A stretch of DNA of 64,000 nt from Cladorhizidae sp. MBARI D1340-BT2 (Eukaryota > Porifera > Demospongiae > Poecilosclerida > Cladorhizidae): contig JAQNBH010000010.1 of NCBI GenBank assembly GCA_028752905.1, positions 19,464,422 through 19,528,421 on the forward strand, read 5' to 3'. Made by a program: the position numbers and the translations under genes. This document shows positions 57,352 through 64,000 of this stretch, in pieces; the stretch's first letter is position 1, and each line of letters opens with the position of its first letter. The notes below the pieces were generated by a model. That model searched no databases. It was given only the letters and a program-made list of their open reading frames with translations, and was not told the origin of the DNA.

Positions 57352-57561
57352 ATGTTAAGACAAAGGGAACATATATGGAAGGAGCATAATAATTATAAGC
57401 AAGTAAATGAGGTTCCTTTAGCTATATTAACAAAAGTAAGAAATCTAAGCAGCCATATGTTAAGACAAAGGGAACATATATGGAAGGAGCATAATAATTA
57501 TAAGCAAGTAAATGAGGTTCCTTTAGCTATATTAACAAAAGTAAGAAATATAAGCAGCCAT
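57352..57561 (+). repeat. 105-bp tandem duplication, in frame
   Basis: Two copies differ by one base. The frame is open upstream as well (KENDIPEQYREHCD precedes it) and encodes MLRQREHIWKEHNNYKQVNE and VPLAILTKVRN per unit. No domain recognised. It ends at TAG at 57,565. It may be a fragment of an unknown gene or element that is present only in block B. Confidence 0.8.
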
Positions 57562-58739
57562 ATATAGATAGACTGGTAGGTAAAGTGAATTAAACATGAA
57601 AGACATGTACATAGGATATATAAAGCTGAGAGCATACACTGTTCTGATTAAAATACACGAGCCAAAATTAATTTCAAACACAACCACCACATTAAGTAGG
57701 TAAGACAAACCACCAGAAACTAGGACTAGATGTTGAAGAGCTTCACCTACTACCCTAGCAGCAGCTTGGCTACCATATAACAAAAAATAGTCTGCCTTGA
57801 TTCATAGTCCATTTTATGTTCAAGTTTGTCGTTCTCAAAGGGTGTTTCAAAAATATTGTCAAGGTTTTGCTAAACTTTTGTGATGCTCCTTCCCTGAATC
57901 ATAGTTTAAGTTTAAGAGCCTCACAAAAGCCTAAGCAAGCTCCTAGTTTGTGAATTATGTCAAAGACTAGATATGAATATAGAATAAAGTGAAATATATT
58001 AAGTATATTTTGAGCAAAATTTTTCCTATGTTTAGCTAGTAAACAACATTTGCAATGCTGAGAATGTTTATACAGTTAAAGTAGAAGATGTAACCTTGTG
58101 ATGTGACCTCAGCTACTGCCATTTTCCCAAAGTTTGATGTTGCAAAATTATATGTAACTCCCAACATGTTGTTTTATTCAAGGGTGTGTTCTATTAAGGT
58201 ATATACCTATTGCATCATGAATTATGAGTTTATATAAGTATTGAGCTCTGGTTTCTAAAGCTTTTTGGGTGCATTTTGGTAACAGTGTATAGTCTTTTAT
58301 TTGCATCATAGAGCTCCACTGAACACTATTAATATTATTCATTTTAATGGAAAACTGAAGGTGAATACACAAACTTCATTAGACAGGTGTTTATTGAATA
58401 GAAAGGTGTGGTCTCATAGCCAAGTGCACCTTTAAAAAAAGCTACATGCAATATATTAGTCCTATATTTGACAAAATAGGACTTCATTCTACATTTCAGA
58501 AAGTAATAGCAAGGTCAGTCCATAGAAGAGAAGAACTCAGTAGCTGGCTCTGAATCAGATCAAGAACCAGAGATCTCTGAAAGAAGACAACACAGGAGGG
58601 GAGAAGACAGCACAGGAGCACACAAATGTCACTCAGATGCTCCACTGCCAGAGATACCCCAAATAAGCCACTCTCACAGACAGAGGGAAGACCAAATGGA
58701 GGGACTAGCTAAGATGCTAGAGAAAAATGATGAGATGGG

Positions 58740-60735
58740 ATTCAGCTCACTCAGCTTAAACAAAATGGAGAAGAATGAAGATGCAGAGAATTTTCTCAAA
58801 TGCTTTGAGAGACAAATATGGATGTAGAGGTAAAGCCTTCCAAAATCTGAGTGAACATAGGAGAAGATATGATTGTCGTGCATGGAAAACTTGTTCCTGA
58901 TGCAGCTAAGCAGGGAGAAACAGGAAAAGTTGCATTGGTGCCCAGATTATATATGCCTTATTTCTCATGTTACTATTTGCAGGGCATTTCTGACAAGTGT
59001 GATCAAAGACGAAGTCATGCAGGAACAAACTGCAACCTAATCATGGCCAACATAGACCAACTAGTCCAGAAGTACTTGCAACCTCAGAAAATACAATAAA
59101 AATCTCGGGAGAAGGCCAAGGAGGCTGTCCAGGATTGTATCAAGTCTGTGCAGAATAGGACACAGTCCAAGAGAACAGCAGAGAGGAAAGCTGCTGACAA
59201 GGAAACAACCAAAAGGAACCGAGATTACAGCTGTCTCGCTCTCAAACCCAGAGAAGTAGTTTCCCTTTGAGAGCTCGCTCTTTGTGGTCAGCAAAGAAGA
59301 CAGACACAAGCTAACCTGGAACCAGAAGTGGGAAAACTCCAAGATGTATAGGCCACGAAAGCCTGAGGAAGAAGAAAACAATTCTCTACAAGATTCAGCT
59401 ATGTTCCAACAGGCCCAGAGGGATGATCTGACTCTCAAAGATGCTAGAGCTGCAGCCTGAGCAGAAGATTTTGGGTTCAGAACAATGGGGAGCTCAAAAC
59501 AGATGACTCAGGAGACAGGATAGTCATGCCACAAGGAAAGAGAAATGTTATTTTTAGGTAGGCCCATAGCAAGGTGATCACTTGAGACTTTGGACAGAGG
59601 AAGACATCAGAGAAGATCGCCACACACTTCTGGTGGCCTGGTGTAACAGCTGACATAAAGGCATGAATTCAGTCAAGTGCGGAATGCCAGAAGTAGCGAT
59701 GGATGTTGTTGCTCTACTTTCCTGAACCAGGAGATGTAATTCTTGTACTTATGGACTACAACAGTAGGTGGTCAGAGGTGAGACACCACTCAGAAAAGTT
59801 GATACAGTGATGGTAGCAGATATCTTGATTGAAAACAGTGCCAGATTGGGTTTGCCAAAGGAGATTTTGATAGATCAGAGCACGAACTTCTACGCACGAA
59901 TGATGGAACAACTCCACTCACACCTGGAGGCAATCCACATCAGAACCTCACACTATCACCTTCAGATGAACAGGATGGTTGAGAAGTTCAATGACACCTT
60001 AAAAAGCATACTGAAAAAGGTACCATATACCTCTCGGAAGGGACGTTCTTTTAACGTAGATGTTGATGGCATATCATGACACACCTAATGTTACCACAGG
60101 ATAAATCCCATTTGAAATGTTTTTTGGGAGAGCCATGAGAAGGTCACTGAGTATCCTAGTAGAGGAATGGAAAGACCTATTGATACTAACCTGTTTGAGT
60201 ATATTAGTAAGTTGAAAGAAGACCCCGAAAACATGTCGGAAGTGGTAGCAGACAGTGAGATTGCCGCTAAAGCAAGGATGATGATAAACTTGCAATGGAA
60301 AGAACCTTCCAGGTTAGAGACCTTGTTCTCATATTGGTTCCTGGCCTCTCCAGGAAACTCGTGTCCAGATAGGAAGGATCTTCCCCGAGTACAAACATGT
60401 CAGACAAGTCTTATATTGTAAGGATGTTGGGAAACAGGATAAACCAAAGGTCAGGTTGTGCCTTGTCAATTCTCTTAAGTTATGGAACACCCCAAAGTTT
60501 TGCAGTCTCAATGGTTGACCAAGAGGAAGACAAAGGAGAATTTGGACCTGTTACAGTCCAGGAGCACAAGTCAGCAGAGAAAATGGAGATGGATCCATGG
60601 CTGATAGAAGAGCAATGACGGCAACTCCAGCAAGTGGTTCGTATGCATTGCTGGGGAGCAATTTCTGGGTCTACCAAAATTGTCACACAACAGATTCCCA
60701 CAGGAGAAGCCAACCCTGTGCAGATGGCACATTAC
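58740..60735 (+). pseudogene. Block B copy of the integrase-first retroelement (gag fragment and integrase)
   Basis: Near 58,740-58,830 a Gag-like piece reads GFSSLSLNKMEKNEDAENFL then KCFERQIW. From 59,500 the integrase remnant parallels the one in block A: WPGVTADIKA near 59,635-59,660, then 59,768-60,010 with LGLPKEILIDQSTNFYAR and MNRMVEKFND, then a C-terminal module near 60,180-60,290. The sequence jumps at about 60,760 to the equivalent of A 10,379, so RT and RNase H are deleted here. It is broken by stops. Confidence 0.75.
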
Positions 60736-63153
60736 AAATACACAAAGGCAAAAGAAGAGGATGTTTGGGTCACAATGTCCATGCCCTGCATGTGAAGGTA
60801 TATAAAAGCAGTAATGACTGCAATCAACTGTCAGCAAGTCAGAGATTTAAGTGAATTTTTAGATTCCTAATGAAATTCCTTGCCATGTGTATCTGAAAAC
60901 CCCAACTACAAGCAGAATTGTGCAGTAGCCTATTCTTCAGAATTTAAAATTCTTATCTTCTCTCTTCCCAAATGGAAGCAACCATCCTACTTTATGGTCT
61001 TCCAGTCGATTGTGGTTAGTGAAAAAATTGTCAAAAGGTTGAGTATTTAGTATATCTGGTCAGAATCACCTTCTGAGAGCTTTAGGGCATATCTCCGAAG
61101 CTGCAGCAAGGATGCAAAGGAGGTCAACTTTACATAGACAATCTTTACAACATGATCCTGTAATATAGATGCCATGTCTAGAATAACTAAAAAGTGCTTT
61201 AGATGACTATGTTCTGTGTTGCTCAAATGCACCTCTCTATGGGCAACACTTCAACAAGCTACTATTTCTGGTCCCATCTATTCAGTTATTCAAAGCATAG
61301 TTGGCTGTCCTATTTATAGTTGATAATTCTGTATTGTCAAAACAACAGTAGAGGCCGACTGCATCAGGTTAGGTATGGACTGGTGTTACTTAAGCAGTTG
61401 CAACATCTGATTTTATTCCTATCATCCTTACATTCAGCTAACAAAGAATCTAGCTTGTAGTGAGATATAGTATGCATGTGTGTATCAGATACTGAGAGCA
61501 TTGTAAAACTGCATAGCTTATCAAGAAGTAAACAGGTCCCGGCTATGGCATCATTAATGGTAGACTTGCCTACAGCAACAACTTTGCCGCAGACAATTTC
61601 TTGGTTATACTTACCTTATGGTGGTTGACACTCCTTCTTAATGGCCAGAAGTTCACATATGAAGAATTATACTGCTAACAAACATATGAAAGTCCTTAGA
61701 CAACTTTTTTATAATGTCAGGATTGACTCTGCAGTTAGTTTCAAGCTGCCAGTTTGTGGTTGACGATTGAAAAATGAATGAAGTGAAATATATCAGGTAC
61801 ATTCATTACTATCCTTATCTAATGCCCTAGCTGAAGATTCACTCAGCGTTTCAACAAGCCATGAAAAATTATGACTTACCATTGCAGCTTGGTTAACAAA
61901 TTTCCACTTACATACTGAGTGTATCCACATTTTGCTATTGCAGTGACTCATTGGTCACTGTTCCCAAGTTGAATAACAGAACATAAATCCATTTAGTTGT
62001 TCCTGAGTTTAAGTTTAGAATGGTTAAAATGAGTCTAGTGAGAAGGCAAAACATTACTACTGAGCTAAAGTTCAAGAATTCCACATCAGGAAGCCACCGT
62101 GTGAAACTTACACCCCATATACAGAGTGTATTCCAAAGTAATTATGGCAATACAAAATGTTTCAGTTAACCTTTCCGTGACCATGATTGGCCAAAACTTA
62201 TGGAGATAAGTCACTTAATAATTATGTATCACCAGACACACCACCTAATGAAGAAGACTGTACCAATTACTTCAAAACCAATTCCAGACACTTGATTATC
62301 TACTGTACTGTGGCATAATGCTGGTACTTGAACAGGTGTTCTAAATACTACTATACAATCACATACTAAGATATACTGGGGCTTAAAATATAATTTACCT
62401 GTATGGTAAAGCAATCACTCAGTATTGCTCTGAGTGGGGTGGCATTTCCTGGTCTCTCCTATGTAGTACTTACCACAGCTGCAAGGTATGTGATAACATT
62501 GCATGCATGCATACTAGTGGTAATTTATCCTTTATTCAGCTCAGTTGTGACCTCATAGTTCTTCCTAATCTGAAAATGACTCTGATGTTGAAGTTCCTGC
62601 AAACCTACATCCGTGCTATATGAGGAATTACTACCATAGGATCCTATGTCCTTACTATTCAGTGAGCACTTATTACATATTCTCTGGTAACAATACAAGA
62701 AGTCATTAATTATGCCAACTTGTATATTTCAGCATAGCAGGTTAATTATGTAGATTATTTACATTAATCAAGATCATGTACACAGTGGGTGCAAATACTC
62801 TTAAGAGGCTTGTTAAATAACATAATGTTTTTCTGTTTGCTCCTATTCTAGAGTACTGACATTTTGACAGAGCTAATTGTTTTTGTTCAGAAAGATACAC
62901 GAGATATTCATAAAATGTCTTATATTCAACTGTAATTTCCCACACAAATTGCATATAGACCACTCATCCACACACATAAACTTCCCATACACACACTAGC
63001 ACAAGAGCACACACACACGCACATGTATGCACACACCCTTGTGTACATACAGAGTGTACACCAACACAGGATGTATAACATGTATTTCCATAATGACTGT
63101 TAATGACAGACAAGTAAAATGTATAATGCATTTGTATATTCAATCATGTGTAC

Positions 63154-63378
63154 CTTTCTTAGATAGTAGGTTTACCATGGTAATGATAATGGGTATCAGA
63201 ATTATCATGATCAGTGCAGTAGTTCCACCCACTATACTTCCAATCAGTGCTACTTTGATCCCTCTCTCACTGCCATCATCACTAGTTTTAGGTGGTATGG
63301 TAGTAGTAGTAACATCAGTAACTGGTTCTGTAGGAACTGTATGAACAGTCAACAATATTAATGTTTCCCTTTTCCAGC
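63154..63378 (-). CDS. Transmembrane exon of a second Ig/FN3 receptor-like gene
   Basis: The paralogue of 13,093-13,302 has the acceptor gtaatttag and donor AAGAAAG followed by gtacac, phase 1 at both ends, 225 bp. It encodes a Thr/Pro-rich linker (VPTEPVTDVTTTTIPP), the conserved KTSDDGSERGIKVALIGSIV and a hydrophobic helix (ALIMIILIPIIITMVNLLSK). Its upstream ectodomain exons would lie beyond the right edge of the window. The first 20 codons use a different frame from the block A exon, yet both are open. An alternative acceptor inside (ttcatacag) would also keep the frame. Confidence 0.65.
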
Positions 63379-63546
63379 CTAAATTACACAGAAGTAGACC
63401 TACAATTATTTAGCTTTCCATGGAGTATATATATAGATTTTTTTTTTCGGGGTAAGGGGGATTTTAACATGTCTTAACTTTAAAACTACACATTTATAGT
63501 GTGTAGTGGACTAATGACTACATAGGTAGTCTTAGGTGGTTATCTC

Positions 63547-63600
63547 ACCCCCCCCCTCCACCCCCTCACCCCCCCCCCCCCCCCACACACACACAAAAAT
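63547..63600. repeat. Poly-C / CA low-complexity tract, block B copy
   Basis: C-rich runs followed by cacacacaca, the counterpart of 13,498-13,545 but of different length. Confidence 0.9.
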
Positions 63601-64000
63601 GCACACATACAGGTGTTACCCAAGAACACTTTACACATGTAGAGCCACCTCACTGCAACTGCTCGTACTCTATTCATCACATATACAACCTTTCTAATTT
63701 AATGCTGACAGTGGAATCTGGATGCTTTGTAACTGGTTAGGCTACTATATTTTCTTAGCAGCTTAAAATAATGGATATCAGAAAATATTTAGGAAACAGA
63801 ACTCAGAGAAAGGAAGAGTACGATAAATCTAGTGGCGAGGTGTCCAATACAGAGGAATCACTCTGTCATGCACAAAGGAGCCTGGTAAGACATTCATGAT
63901 CTACTTCCCTCTAACAAATTAACTGCACAGTTGAAGAAGAAATGTTACAAGCACAGCTAAGCTACAAGAAAGATTGGTAGAAAGATATTCTTTGTATTTA

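Larger units (their letters stand above)
54033..63690 (+). repeat. Block B of the segmental duplication, main part
   Basis: Collinear with A 3,630-13,620. Against A it has an extra 2.1-kb stretch (56,865-58,960) that holds a 105-bp tandem repeat and a gag fragment, lacks the RT/RNase H segment, and lacks the MITE. Outside the retroelement remnant and transmembrane exon, no coding content is supported (54,033-55,340, 55,670-56,860 and 60,740-63,150 look like intron or intergenic sequence). Confidence 0.85.

Overview
This is animal nuclear DNA. It is AT-rich and gene-poor, genes are split by introns, and it is packed with eukaryotic transposons. No operons, bacterial genes, rRNA, tRNA or CRISPR arrays were seen. 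A HIRAN-like protein, DUF4371/hATC-type transposase debris and exon-shuffled Ig/fibronectin-like receptor exons suggest a marine invertebrate. A demosponge is my best guess, from the style of these families; the species cannot be fixed from sequence alone.

The only convincing host gene lies on the minus strand between 31,180 and about 13,090. It has a signal-peptide exon, an Ig-like exon, a fibronectin-III-like exon, two further ectodomain exons and a transmembrane exon. All six fit canonical GT/AG junctions, and every exon boundary is phase 1. Its introns hold a 1-kb degenerate minisatellite, a hAT element and a deleted gypsy element. A second transmembrane exon (63,154-63,378) and a decayed Ig exon (2,667-2,951) imply that this is one member of a tandem family of receptor-like genes. 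I could not identify the cytoplasmic exons.

Layout: 0.3-2.6 kb, HIRAN-like ORF beside a decayed pogo/Tigger transposase. 3.4-13.6 kb, block A of a large direct duplication, containing a decayed gypsy-type element whose integrase precedes its reverse transcriptase. 13.8-16.3 kb, internally deleted gypsy element with one LTR. 21.9-31.2 kb, ectodomain exons of the receptor-like gene with a hAT element in an intron. 33.0-35.1 kb, non-autonomous piggyBac-like element filled with 124-bp tandem repeats. 35.3-36.6 kb, LINE remnant. 37.2-37.6 kb, fold-back element. 41.9-43.1 kb, another integrase-first gypsy remnant. 45.4-46.0 kb, inverted copy of part of the duplication. 46.0-46.2 kb and 54.0-63.7 kb, block B of the duplication. 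48.2-53.6 kb, a complete and very young Ty3/gypsy retrotransposon with almost identical LTRs and a 5-bp target duplication.

The history reads as a tandem gene family whose 3' halves (blocks A and B) were duplicated and then diverged through transposon insertion and deletion. A 243-bp MITE is present only in A, an RT/RNase H segment is missing from B, and the young retrotransposon lies only inside B. The most unusual signals are the repeated integrase-first pol order and the frame-compensated divergence of the two transmembrane exons.
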